Source: Branchiostoma floridae (lineage: Eukaryota > Chordata > Leptocardii > Amphioxiformes > Branchiostomatidae). Taken from it: 60,000 nt of DNA. The position numbers and the translations under genes are program-made. Shown here one piece after another: positions 33,531-46,800 of the stretch (within the stretch, counting starts at the first letter, position 1; the number at the start of each line of letters is the position of its first letter). Location: assembly GCF_000003815.2 (NCBI RefSeq), contig NC_049985.1, positions 11,587,699 to 11,647,698 of the forward strand, given 5' to 3'. The notes beneath the pieces are model-generated. The model was not told the DNA's origin, did not search any database, and was given only the letters and a program-made list of their open reading frames with translations.

Positions 33531-35399
33531 GTGTGAAGTGAACTGGCCTAATGAGAGAAATGTTGGTTCAGATCAGGAAAGAGTTGAAAGACAGAACCCT
33601 GCTTGCTGGATTTGCGCTTCTAGGGCCTTCTGGAGTAGTTCTGACAAGAATGGGGCGTTTTCTTTTAATATCAGATCCTTTTGCTTGTGGGGAAGTTGAC
33701 TGATAAAAGAACCCAACACACTTATCGAAAAGATATCCCGGTGTAGGCTCAGGCTCACGCCTTCTCTCTTCTATAATTTTTCGCGGTCATCACACACTAA
33801 TTGACGTACCTTGCGCACAAGCAGTGCTTCAGACCAACTAAAGGATGTCAAACAGACAAGCTATTGTTCTACTGTTAAAACTGAAACTCTCACCATTGTG
33901 GCTTTATTCCGACTTCCCGATGGGTACAAACAATAGAGGTATGGTTTCAGGTGATCAACAAAGATATTCGATACTTTTCCGTCTCAAACTCACATTAAGT
34001 TTTATTGTTGCCCATTGGAGTTAAATTCCCAAACCTTTGTTTCTGACAGTGTTATGGAAATGGCATTGTCCTCACTGGCGGGCGTTAATGCAAAAGGTAA
34101 ACACTGATCATGAAAATAGAGATGAAAAAGAAATCCAACTTTTGATAATGACTAACGTTACATGACATAGTTTATAATGGAGGGGTTGAGATATTGTCCA
34201 GTCGCACCAAGATTTCGGTAGGCGAAACACCGCACAGTCTATGATGAGTCGAATGATACGTGTAGGATGCAACAAAGTAGAAAGAACAGAAAATTTAAAC
34301 TTGAAGACGTAAAACAAAACTAATGAGCAAAGAGCACGGGGTTCCAAAAACTGAGATACAAATGGAGAAATCAACAGATAACCATGACCATGATCGACAG
34401 AGGTAGTTCTGTGTTGGGGGCACTGTAAACTTGGATGGTTACGCGGATAAATGATACGCCACCTTTCTTCTGTGTTCTTATTTTGGGCTAAACAGTCTCT
34501 CAGTCTCTTCAGCGGACTGCTTTCAAAGCAGGCAGAGCTTGCGACATCCCTACTTGCAAACTAACGCGATCATGATGATTTGAAGAGAAAATTCTTTCCA
34601 TCGCTAACGTTACATGTATAGGCAAGTGGTTATCCACCAATACATTCATTGGTCCTCATTTCAGTCTGTCATCGCAAAATTTGCGTTATCGATCGAAAAA
34701 AGAGCTTCAATTTCTTTATGATAGTCTTTATTCTACTATTGTGTTTAAAATAAGTGTTTGTTTTTTTCAAGTTCTTGTTTGCTTTATGGCCATGCTACCA
34801 ACATTGAAGAATTTATAAAGCTCTCACTTTCTCGGATTGTCCATGTATTTGGAATATTTACACAAGAAGAATTTCAAGAGCTGCTCAAATTCCAGCAAAA
34901 AATCGACGTGCACAATGTAGTCTGGCATAGTGAGTGTGGCTCCAAGGCTCTGCTGCCAACACTGTCTGGAACTCTGAAGGATAATTGGCAGCATAGTCAG
35001 TTATAGGCGGTAGACATCTCCACCCCACCTTCAGGCTAAATCTTAACTTCGTAAAGATTACTAGTAGGGATCAAACGAACTGGGATTGAATTCCAGTGGA
35101 GCCACCGGCGGGCGTACTACGCCAAGTTCATCATTATGACAAGGAAGTGACTCCACAGACAAGTTCGCCAACAGTCACCGAGCTTCAAGAAGAAGACTGC
35201 TTTGGAGAGTAATTGGGTCTTCGGTATTTTCTTGCATTAACACAGTTAGGTTGGGCGTAGTTGTAGTCTGGTCTGGGGCGAGTTAGCCCGCGCACCAGGA
35301 CTACCAGTCAGTGGAAAAGTTCAACCCAAATTTATTACCCCCTTCCCGGTCCTCTGCTTCGATGGTTGAATTTACAACCGCAACAAATAGACTTAGGGA

Positions 35400-35612
35400 C
35401 AATGCAGCCTAACCGCTACCTGAAAGTCCAGTACATCTGCAATATCACAAGAAACAATATAACTACTCCTAGGAACTTCCAGGAAAGTCAAACCCTGCCG
35501 TAGTTGGCTGTTGCAGACCCCGTCGTGGGGGTGACGCTACTAAGTTTTTTCATAATGCCGATTTCTAATTGCATTTGCTATTGTGGATCCAAATAAAGTC
35601 AAGTCAAGTCAA
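35400..35612 (+). mobile_element. 3' end of a non-LTR retroelement with (TCAAG)n tail
   Basis: About 200 nt of 3'-UTR-like sequence ends in AATAAAGTCAAGTCAAGTCAA, the simple-repeat tail typical of CR1/L2-like elements. A similar ending, AATAAACTTAACTTGACTTG, is at about 21578. Confidence 0.55.
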
Positions 35613-35984
35613 TTGCATTTGATTTGTTAATTGGCGCCAGAAAAACTACAATATCAGTAGAATCAAACAATGCTCGAACAATGGAAAATCAGAAAATCCA
35701 TATATCATATATTTAGCAAGCAAGTATAAACGTTTTGCGTCATCGGGTCATTGTCCCGAACGTTATGATTTTGTCTACTCTAGATCTTAGGGTTGTTTCA
35801 GTATCACCATGATTTATGCCTTATTATATATTATAATGCTGTTTACAAAGTATCTAAAAAAGAGTAACAAAGATCAGCCGAAGGTTTGATTTTTGTACTT
35901 CTGTTGCTGCCCACTGCCATATTCCGTAACCTTCAAGATCCGATTGAAGTGGCCTTCGTTTCTTGTTACTGAGTGACAAACGAG

Positions 35985-36204
35985 TATTCTCCAAGCAGAG
36001 GTTGGGTCGCAGATAAAGTAGTGGTCGGGTCCCGACCGTCGGGATTTGTTTTACCGAGGAGCCAGCCGTGAAGGATTAGCAAAAATATAGGGTAGCGAGT
36101 CCAGGAAGCCCCAGTAGAAATCGGATGGTACCCAGGCTATGTAAAAAGTCCGACCACTACCATATCTCCGGATCCGCAACCCAACCACTGCTCAGCGGAG
36201 AATA
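35985..36204. mobile_element. Hairpin MITE, about 220 bp
   Basis: The inverted ends TATTCTCCAAGCAGAGGTTG and its diverged complement (ending 36204) have the same AGCAGAGGTT core as the element at 4409-4561. Confidence 0.6.
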
Positions 36205-36379
36205 GCAAACCAGTAACAAAAAGTCCAATTTTGAAAGTAAAAAAAAAATGATCCAAGAGAAATCAATGAAAATATCAAAGTTAAGTTTTGCTATACATAT
36301 TTTGCTACGAATACTATAAAACGTCTTCAGTCCACGACATTTCAACACCCTGTCGTTACATCAAATGATCCGTCCCCGC

Positions 36380-36571
36380 TTGGTCAGCGCCTGCGTTCTC
36401 GAACCCAGATCTGCGTGTGTCCGCATTGGGAACGAGAGTGAGATTGCGTGAACTTAGGAAACCTCGATGCGGCAGCTGGCTCGTAGTGAATGGAGAAGCT
36501 CAAATGTCTAAAGTTTTTAACTCCTAAACTCCAGCAACTACACGGTCAGACCCTGGAGCACAAGACGTCTG
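36380..36571 (+). other. Candidate ASCC3 noncoding first exon and TSS region
   Basis: A CpG-richer stretch ends at a good donor, CTG/GTATGT (after 36571). The first coding exon of ASCC3 has a strong acceptor before its ATG, which implies an upstream untranslated exon, and this is the best-placed candidate. The 5' limit is a guess. Confidence 0.35.
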
Positions 36572-37112
36572 GTATGTAGGCTGTCATGACGTTATCTTTT
36601 GGGATTTTTGACTGAGGCCGAATAAAAGTGAAATGATTTCGCAGTTTCGGTAATGGGGGAGGGGGGCGTGCAGACGTATGAATAAATTTGGCATATATTT
36701 TATGCAACAAGCAACGTAGCGCACTGGCGGTGACACAATCGTTAGATGTCCTTTTGGTATAGTGTTTTAAGCTCTAGACTTGGCTTGTTAGAAACGTTTA
36801 TGCTAAATGATAAACTTAATAACAGTTACACTAATAAATCTGTAACACATAAACTAGTTACCTCAAAATTGCACATTTTGATATTGTATATCGACTTGGT
36901 ACTTAGATGCAATCACAGGTCCTTGCATATGTGGACTAAAATTTTATTGGCAGGGGAGTGTTGAATATGATGACGAATTAATATGAAGTGCGTTACTTTA
37001 TGAATTAACGTTAACAACGTGTTAAAAGTGAAAAGTTTTGGAGTCCAAAAGGGATGAACCATGAAGGATGAAGGGCAAGGAAAAAAACTATAAAACTAAA
37101 ACAGGAAAACTG

Positions 37113-37204
37113 TAGCCTGGGTACCTTGATTATTTCTACCGGGACTCCTTGCACTTGCATCGAGTTCAAGGAGCCCTGATAGAAATCGGATGGTACCCAG
37201 GCTA
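37113..37204. repeat. Hairpin repeat, TAGCCTGGGTACC ends
   Basis: A 92-bp sequence with perfectly inverted ends TAGCCTGGGTACC / GGTACCCAGGCTA and a partly paired interior. It resembles the neighbouring hairpin at 37407, and a partial end is at about 36128. Confidence 0.75.
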
Positions 37205-37406
37205 GGAAACCTGCACAGCAATGAAAGGAAATGTCACAACTTTGGAAGAATATGGCCCTGTGCATACACGTGTCTGTCTGTCTCTATGTGTGTGTGCATG
37301 TTTGCATGTGTCTGTGTGTGCATGTGTATTGGTGTTTCTACCTTGAGTGACCTGACTCCTTAAGAGGCGGCACATGGACTACCGATCTCCCACAGCTGAC
37401 AAACTT

Positions 37407-37507
37407 TAGCCTGGTATCCAGCCGTATTATAGCTCCAGAGTCTCTTCTGTCCTCTCGTGGAGAGGACTTGGGAGCTGTATTTGTTAGTATGGCTGGATAC
37501 CAGGCTA
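37407..37507. repeat. Hairpin repeat, TAGCCTGGTATCCAGCC ends
   Basis: A 101-bp nearly perfect hairpin bounded by TAGCCTGGTATCCAGCC and its complement. It belongs to the same end family as 37113-37204 and lies 190 bp upstream of the ASCC3 ATG. Confidence 0.8.
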
Positions 37508-37642
37508 GACAAACTGTGCACCCGTGAGGCAAAGGGAAGGGTGTAAAGTTCATATACGCATGTGGTAAAGGATCCTTTATTAGAAATAAATGATAGTTTA
37601 CTGTAACAGATAATTACATAACTTCACATTTTATTGTTTCAG

Positions 37643-37826
37643 ATTGTCTGAACTAGTAACGTTAATGTAGCAGCTGTACCAACCATCCAATCAGCATGGT
37701 GCAGCTTCCCCGCCTGACTAGCGCCCTGCGAGCCTTTTCTGGTGTCTCCAGCGGCAGCGAAGCCAACGGGACGAACACGATATCACTACAGGAGAAGCGC
37801 CAGCTGCAGTCAGCCAGGCTGTCCAA
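37643..37826 (+). CDS. ASCC3: ASCC3 exon with start codon
   Basis: A strong acceptor (TTATTGTTTCAG) precedes 53 nt of 5' UTR and the ATG at 37696. The protein begins [17 protein letters not shown], like human MALPRLTGALRSFSNV. The donor is uncertain: phase requires an end at 37826 (CCAA/GTTGGT) or after GCT at 37820, both weak sites. Confidence 0.88.
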
Positions 37827-40800
37827 GTTGGTTATCATTTTAGGAGTTAATATCATCAGTTTAATTTTCCTAGATGTGAACAGGGTACTAGTATATATAT
37901 ATATATATATATGACTTATGATTTATGAAATGGAGTGTGTAGTTTTTAGTTGTTTGATGTATTTGTGAATCCATTTCTATTTTCTTTAGCCAGGGTAGAC
38001 CAGTTGAATGAATTTGCAAGTGCTTTACAGTGGTGCCCTGGACATACATGAAAAATACATTAACACATAGCCACATTAATTTGATTGTATGGATGGCATC
38101 CTCCGAGAACACAAAAACTGATTAATTAAAAGAAAAATTAACGAAAAGAAAAGTTGCCTTTATTATGAAATCTGAGTGGTCAGGAAGGTTGACTGAACAC
38201 ACAGAATATAGTATACCAAACAATAGATTCTTCATTTTTGTTCTTTCACCTTGATCATCTTCTTTGACCTTGGAATATTCTCATTGATATTTTTTTTCCG
38301 AAATTTTGTTTTTGTAGTCCACAGCATATATTTGCTTATTTTGAGGCTGCTTTGTACGATTTACATTATAGTTGAAAATTGATGCGTACGTGGAAATCAT
38401 CTATATAATGAAATCAAGTTATCAACATGGCCCAAGTATAAGAAGAAAAAATTAGATTTATGTACAATCAATCATCAAGTCCAAATCATACAACCTATAG
38501 ATCATCTGTGTAACATCCGTGCATCTGTGAGTGGTGAGGTGACCGATGTGTTTATTTGAACAGGTCTGAGGTGACCTTGGACACCCTGACAGCAGAACTG
38601 TTGAAGAGATGTGTCCGAGGACAGGAGCATCAGCTTCAAGCAGATGTGAAGGAGCTGTGCCATGCAGCCTCAGCCATTGGTCAGTAGATAAGAAAATATC
38701 CTAATATGGGCATGTCTATCTAAGTTGAAACCAAGAGATGGGATTTTTTTCTTGGTAACCAATAATGATACCGATATGAAACAAAGTTTAAGTTTTGCTC
38801 ACATGCATCTTAATGATATCTGCATTTCAGTTCCAAATGTGACAGTAAATTGGTTGGCATTACTACTAGTAGTACTTACCCATGAATCACTTTCAATTTT
38901 TTTTTCTTTGATAAGATCTGCATGCTTATACATTATGATATGATATGATATGCATATGCAGGGCTCGGAATACTTTTTCTGCATCAACAAATTTTACGTG
39001 CACCACTCTGAATTTAGGAAGTATGGATCATACTAAAATTGTTTAGGAACCATTGCTATTGTTTCTTTTATACTCTATAGATCAATGCAGCTAATAAGGA
39101 TCCATATACACCTACATTATAGAACATTTAACCAGTGCAGGTTAGGTGCAGGTAGACATCAGTAATACCTGCACAGCTCCAATTCTATCTGCACTAACCT
39201 GCATATGCAGGTGGTATTTTGAGTCTTGCATATGTATAAGAGCTTTCTTTGTTTTTTGTTTCCTAGTTGGTGATATCGGGGTAGAGTACATCCATGATGC
39301 TGCTGTTGTCCTTTTCCGCACCCTGTCACCAGTCGACAAAGTTGGCAGGGAAGAAACTTCCAAACTCAGGGCGATCTTCGGGCCGTTCCCCGCCAGCGCC
39401 GTGAACAAAGCCATGAAATCGGTCAAGGACATTTGCTCCTGCCTTTCCGAAGGTTCCCTAAACTCACTGACGTGCTTCTCCAGTCGCCAGTCGCAAGAAA
39501 TTAAAGAGTTTGGACAAGGAATTCATTTCTCCCACGAAGGTCTGAAGCTTGTGACACTTTCTGAAAGACCTGGAACTGAGCCTAAGTCCGCACACATGAA
39601 CAGGGAAGATTTCTCTGCTGCCAACGCAAACATAAACGGAGCGGCGGAGAGTTTATTTACCGAAGCGTGGCTTTTTGAAAGGTTGCAGCAGATTTTTGGC
39701 GAGGGCTCGGAGTTCGGAGCGGGGTTACCTCCGGGAGAGCTATGCGATACTTTGATTGACATCTTGAGCACAAGCCAAAGCGACTCTGTGTTACAGAATG
39801 AGGTATGGTCCATCTCAGTAGTCTTTAAAGTTCCCAAAATAACTTTTGAAAAGCATTAAAATGATACATTTCAGTATTATAATATTTTGATATTAGTCAT
39901 ATCGACAGATGAATCTTATCATAGAATTCAAGTTGTGCTAAATTTGGCCTAAAATAAAGAAATCTCCTGTGTCCCTCCCTCTTGATTGAATGGAATAGTC
40001 CCTGGACAGAAAAGCCTTGACAGTGAACTTGTACAGAGTGGGCATGGCTTCAGCAGGGCTTAATTAGTGTCATCTGGGGAGGGGCCACTGTGCCAAATTC
40101 CCAGCATCTGTATCCAGCTACTGAAACATGTGTACTGCAGGATTTTAATAGCTTGCATCACTCTGCACTTGTCAATACCATCCCAAGGGTGGCCAGTTTA
40201 CAATATGAAATACTGCTTTCATAGAACCCTCAAGTGTGGTCACCCCCTTCACTGGTGGGGCCTATAGTGTCGAAAAAATGTCTATCGGACAGAAGACCCT
40301 CCAAAGACATTCCAAAACGGGAGAACCCGAAGGAGACATTTTAAAAACTCAACTACATATTTTTAACCCGTGAAAGACATTTTGTTTACATCCTCTCTCA
40401 ACACGTAAGGAATTTTAATAGCTTGCATCACTCTGCACTTGTCAATACCATCCCAAGGGTGGCCAGTTTACAATATGAAATACTGCTTTCATAGAACCCT
40501 CAAGTGTGGTCACCCCTTTCCTCCAAGATTATATTGATAGCTTCCCACCATCAACAGTCTCCAAAAGACAATACAGTCAAAACTGCCCAAGAAGGCCACT
40601 TACTAGTATGGGACATATAAAATCTAGTCCATGTGCTGTATGTGAACAGGTGGTCTCATGACAGGATTCTTAAGGCTTTTGTTAAAGTGGTTACATTGGC
40701 CATAGGTGGTCATTATGTAGAGATGGTCACTTGCACAGGTTTGTTTGTACTGTAACTAGATTCCATGAAAGTTGAACCAATGAGTATATATATGTTTGTT

Positions 40801-43800
40801 TGTTTGTTGTACAGTTGTTTGAACTCCTGGGTTCCGGATGTTTGGACCTGATCCAAGACCTTCTGGACCACAGGAGTGAGCTGGTACAGAGTGCTGCAAG
40901 TCAGAGGCAGAGGGAACTCAGAGGTTCAGGTATAACTACAAGTACCTGTGCAATAATCACATGTCTCTATACTTTAATAAAACTACACATTTCATTTGTA
41001 TTGGCTTCTAAAATATGCTAGGTTATTGTTGTTGAACAAAACTCATCTACTGTATGGAAGGGCAATGTAGTTTGTTTCATGTATAGGCTGCAATTATGTT
41101 GTTAACTGCTAGAAGGAGCTGATGTTCCACAGCCTACTTCTGATGAGTGAAAAATGAATATCGTGATAGAACACCTTGGTTGAAATGTGACAAAAACTAT
41201 GCTGACAAAGAGAAAGATATTTTATGTTTCCAAAGGTACAAGATTACCAAAAATTCAGTGTAGGCCAACAAATGCAAATGATGCTCAGAAGTTGAGTGAC
41301 TAATTTTGTTTTTGCAAATATGTCTAATCCTCATGTTTTACAAACACACAAAACAAGTACATTACATGTAGTGAGTTCCTAAAAAAGTACTCTGTCTTCC
41401 TACAGTTGACGTTTCTGGAATTGCAGGGAAGAAAACCCCTATTGTTGCACCTACAGTGACAGTACAGGTACGTTTGCAGTTATAAAATTCGAAGAACACT
41501 TTGCCTCAAAATGTATACAGTCAAACCTGTCTATAGCGGCCACTCAAGGGACTGGTCAAAATTGGCCACTATAGAGAGGTGGCCACTATAGAGAATATGC
41601 TAATTAATTGACCACAAGCAATAAGTTTCACATGGTTTTAGTACCCACTGATCTTTATTCACATAATACAGTACTGTACATGTACTGCAATGATTTTTAC
41701 ACTATATGTATTAAGAAAACAATTCTATGAAAAAGTTTGAAATGTTCTACAGTTGATATTGTCTGAAGAGACCGGCATCGTCATATTTCTTTGATCTTTC
41801 GTCTTGTATCCTTTGATACTTCGCCGTCCGTGTGTTCCCGCTCGTGTTCACACGTCAGATTCGCCCACTATGCTAATGTGGTACTCACAAGAAAAGTCAC
41901 GTCATTTTAGACTTATCTCTTAATAAATGTAAGAATAAAATCCACCATAGTCTGAAGTTCATATCATTTTGTCTTTGTAACAATTTATTTAGAAATTTTT
42001 GTGATGTAAATTAACCTAAGCGATAGTGTATTAGAACGTAACTTTAACACAATTTACCTCCGTAATATTGGTGTTGTCTATTGACCTTATATGACCATGT
42101 TTGTCAGCGGGTATGAGTAGCGCCAGTTTACGAAGTTTGTTTTGAAAATAAGTCAAAGAGGTTTTAAATCCGGCGTAGGGTGACGATACGGCCGCTGGAT
42201 ACGGCCGAAAGCGTGCCGAAACATAGATTAGCGGTCCGCGTGGCCGTAATCGGCAGTGTTTTTGTACCTGCGGGACCGGAAATCGTGTGGCCGCGGCCGC
42301 GTTGGACAGGTGGCCGCTAAGCTTATTTCTTAATCATTACGAATCCAAGAGACCGACAAAAAGTGGCCACTATGGGCAGGTGGCCGTTATGCAAAGGTGG
42401 CCGCTAATACAGGTTTGACTGTACCTGTAGTAGTGTTTTCTTCTGAGATAATTGCAAGAGGAAACATCTTTCTTGTTTCCACAAAGGTAACAAATATACG
42501 AGGATAACTTGCCTTTAGTACGATCCACAAGACGTTATATAAAATGGTGTATGACAATGTTTCAGTCAGAAAAAGAGCGCCAGCTTCTCAAGCAGTATCG
42601 GAAAGATGAGCGTCGTATGGCCAAAAAAGACGTCACCAATCAACAAGGGGCAGCATCAAACAGATTTGACCCCCGTGACCTAAGAGCACATAGGTAAGAT
42701 CAAGAAGGTTTGATTTTTGATAATATGTAGGGATGATATCAACACTTTCTCATGTTTGTGCACTTTCTCATGTTTGTGCATTGTTCAAAACAAGATTTGG
42801 TTGCTGGTTTTAGAAAAGAGAACAAGGTCATGTATTTGATTATTGCTCCACTATGGGTAATTCTTGTACATGTAGTATGTAAACTCTAGATGCTAATTAC
42901 TAGCATCTATGAGATATCGGTGAAACCTCTATTCAAACATCTGATAGTGTTTCTGACATAAACACTTTAAGATGCAGTACTCTAACTATCTGTAGGGAGG
43001 CGCTGCTTCAAGAGGCAACCGCCACGCCATTGTTCAGTGATCCCTATGCAGAGCTCAGGCCAATCCGCTACCCCAATGTATACGACTCCTTCTCCGAAGC
43101 TCGCAAGTCCTCCTCTTTTATTGGAGGCTGCAAAGTAAGTCCAAAGAAAAACTTCATCTTTTCTTGCCTTCTTCTCTTTAGTCTCATTTTGCATTTCTGT
43201 TGTGAATCTTGATTCTGAACACCAATGTTTGCGCTGTTTGTGTTCTAGATGATCCTGCCTGCAGGGTTTGAGCGTAAGGTGAGCAACATGTATGAGGAAG
43301 TGTCCATTCCACCGAGTGACCCCCCACCATTGACCATCGGCAATGACCGCATCAACATAAGCCAACTGGATGAGGTAACCATTATGTGTTTTGATTTACA
43401 TATTTCAATAATAATACAGTTGAGAGGAAGTTGTGTGATTGGCAACTCAAGTTTCTTTTTACCGGTAGTGTTTACATGATTAACAACTTTCTATGTAGTT
43501 CTGTTATGTGTCAATGTGTAATTTTCTTCTGAAGTTTCAGTCAGCTGTTTTTAACTCTCAGATTGCTGTCATCTTTGGATTTTTAGTTTTGAAGAATACA
43601 ATTTATATTGTCTTGGAATAACCCTGACATAAACTCTTATGAAAAGAGTAAGACCAAAAATCAAGCCTAATATGGGTAACGTGTCACATGTATGTCCAAG
43701 AAATTGCACTGGCATGAAAGGTCACCTGAGTCCTTAGTTGGTAAATTATCTTATGGAGAAATTTAACTGTTTTCCAAGTCGAAAAATTGGGCTTAATCAC

Positions 43801-46800
43801 TCATTATGCGTAAAGTATCATGTCCAGAGAAATTTGGTTGGATAGCTCAAGATGAAAACAATTCAATTTCTCCATTTCATTAATTAGGATATTATGATGA
43901 TCCATGTTGTAGAGTATTTCATGGTTGCACTTGCACATATAAACATATCTTTATTTCTCCCTACCAGATTGCCCAGTTAGCCTTCCAGGGTATGAAGAAG
44001 CTGAACCGTGTGCAGTCGGTGGTGTGTGAAATGGCGTACGGAACTAACGAAAACCTGCTCGTCTGCGCTCCGACGGGCGCCGGCAAGACCAATGTGGCCA
44101 TGCTTACTGTCCTGCATGAGCTCATGCAACATGTCCAACATGGCGTCCTGCAGAAAAAGGACTTCAAGGTACAGCAGATGTGTAGAGGGTTTAGAACAGA
44201 GTATCTGTCATGTACATGAAAATTGGCATTCAATTTGATTACATGTGTATGCAGCCCTTGTTATCATTATTATTAGGTTTTTAAGGTTTAGGGCAACACA
44301 TGTGTGGGATAATATAGATGTTGATTGAATCATTCAACGCGCAAAATTTTAGAAGTGAAAACGCTGCGTGCAGTTTTATTTGTTGGATCTTGATTCCTAC
44401 TCGTTAATTGTTGTCCAATGACAATTTAAATAAAGCTGATATCAAATATTAGTCATTGTCGTAAATTTTCCACATTCTCTGTAAATCAACACAAAGAACA
44501 TTTCTATTATTGACAAATCAGTTCATTCACGGCATGTTGATATAGAAAAATCAGAGCAAAAGTTTTTCTAATGGAAAGTGTATTTGTGTTGTAGGTTTTT
44601 ACTTGTCAGTAGTTGTTACAGAGATCTGAATGATATGGGGTGGTTTGGTGCAATCGGCATGGTGTTCGATTCGAATCCGTTGATGTACCACCAATTTGTG
44701 CCCTTGGGAAAGGCACTTTACACAACTTTCCTCACTTCACTCAGGTGAAAATGAGTACAAACCTGGTGTGTTATGCCACAAGGCAAACAAAAAAACATCA
44801 ACATTTTATCTTACCATCATCCCAACAGATCATCTACATTGCTCCGATGAAAGCGCTGGCAGCGGAGATGGTGTCCACGTTCGGGTCCCGTCTCCAGGCG
44901 CTGGGCGTGGCGGTACGCGAGCTGACCGGAGACATGCAGCTCACCAAGAGGGAGATCGTGGAGACACAGATGATCGTCACCACGCCTGAGAAATGGGACG
45001 TGGTGACCAGGAAAAGTACAGGTCAGAGATAGGCTCAGAGTCTGGGTTGTGTGTAGTCAGCTTTCTTAGCATTGCTGCTTCAACCTAAGCAATTTGTTTT
45101 GTTTTGGTCCTCTTTGTAAAAAAATAATTGTAAAATCACTGAATAAATGTGCTTATTTCATACCCCGAATTCAAGGTTCTTCCTATACAGTGAATAAACT
45201 GCGATTATCAGAAGTGACAATCTATTTATACAATCCATATGGTGGCTGAAATTGTTGAGCAATGAAATATCACTGAGCTATGATTGATATTTATGATTCA
45301 AGCTGAATTAGTGCTACCCCAGGATATAATGTAAATCACTGTAACTTCAGACTATTCCTACAGCCAGGTTATCTTCATTTGCCATGTGTGTACTATAATG
45401 TTTGGAAGACTTAACAACAAGCATACTTTTACTCAAACATCCAATTCAAAGATGTATGCAGCATGTTGAGAGTTGTGTGACTTCTTTATGATTGTTTGAT
45501 TGACAGGTGACGTAGCCCTGGCGCAGGCTGTCAGACTGCTGATTATTGATGAGGTCCACATCCTGAATGACGACCGAGGACACGTCATCGAGAGCCTCGT
45601 AGCAAGGACACTACGTCAGGTGGGATTGTCTTACTTGTATAGTTGATCAGCCTCCTCCCTCCAAATGTAACATTTTTTCATGATTGTACAGTCAAGGCCT
45701 TTGAGACTGGTATTTGGTTCAGTCCCTGTCCACATACCAGTCTGAAATGCCTTGTACAGCAACATCTTTCATCCACCTTAACTGCTAAATTAAGCGACTC
45801 TCTCCCTGTTTCCCTTCTGAATACAACCTACAAGTCTTTTAAACAAATATACACTGTCATCTCCTAGCATATAAGGCTAATCTTTCACCAGGTTTAGGCC
45901 CCCAAATGAGGTGCATTTTTCTCAAAATATTCCAAAACTGAAGAAAGGAACAGGATTTTCATCATTTTAGGCATGCATATATAGAGATGTACAATGCTCA
46001 CAATTAGATACATGTCATGCAAATTAGGATTTCATTTGTATAGTTAATTAGACAACTCTATGACTCCATTGTTTTCCATAACTGGACTTGCAATAAATGT
46101 AACATGTACAATGAATGGCAGGTGGAACATTAACAAATAGCATGAAAATGAATTGATTTGCATAATCAATACAAAAATGGCAAAACTGCTTAATGATAAA
46201 TGATGGGTACTTATATAAGTTAGTTGAAGATGAACATCACCATGCATAAATTATGTAAATGTACCATTTGCATAAAATCTATTTCATGAAGCTATGAGAT
46301 CACCAAACTCTATTTTCTTTAAATATTACTGATTTTTTTTTTTTACATTTCCAGGTTGAGACCTCACAAAGCATGATCCGAATTGTTGGCCTGTCTGCGA
46401 CCGTGCCCAACTACTTGGATGTAGCACGTTTCCTGAACGTTAACCCGGAGAAGGGGCTGTTTTTCTTCGACAGTCGTTTCCGCCCCGTCCCCCTGCGACA
46501 GACCTACATCGGTATCAAGTCCACCAGTCGTATGCAACAGCTCCAAGACATGGAACAGGTGATTGACACATGTCAATTTGTCAGTCATTTTACCTTTCAT
46601 ATTTTTTGTACACAGAACACTTAAAAGGTCCTTTTTACTCTCTTGACATATTGTGTCTTCCTAATACTTTTTTTGTCCCTTTAAGCAACTATTAGACAGT
46701 TTTCAGCGAGTGTCGGGTATTAAGTGACGTTTTGTTGTCTCTACCAAATAGGTGTGTTACGACAAGGTGGAACATATGGTCAGGCAGAGCCACCAGGTGA

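Larger units (their letters stand above)
33531..36380. other. Intergenic region between ARHGEF17 and ASCC3
   Basis: I see no coding sequence. It contains a retroelement 3' tail (35400-35612) and a MITE (35985-36204); the remainder is AT-rich and unassigned. Confidence 0.65.
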
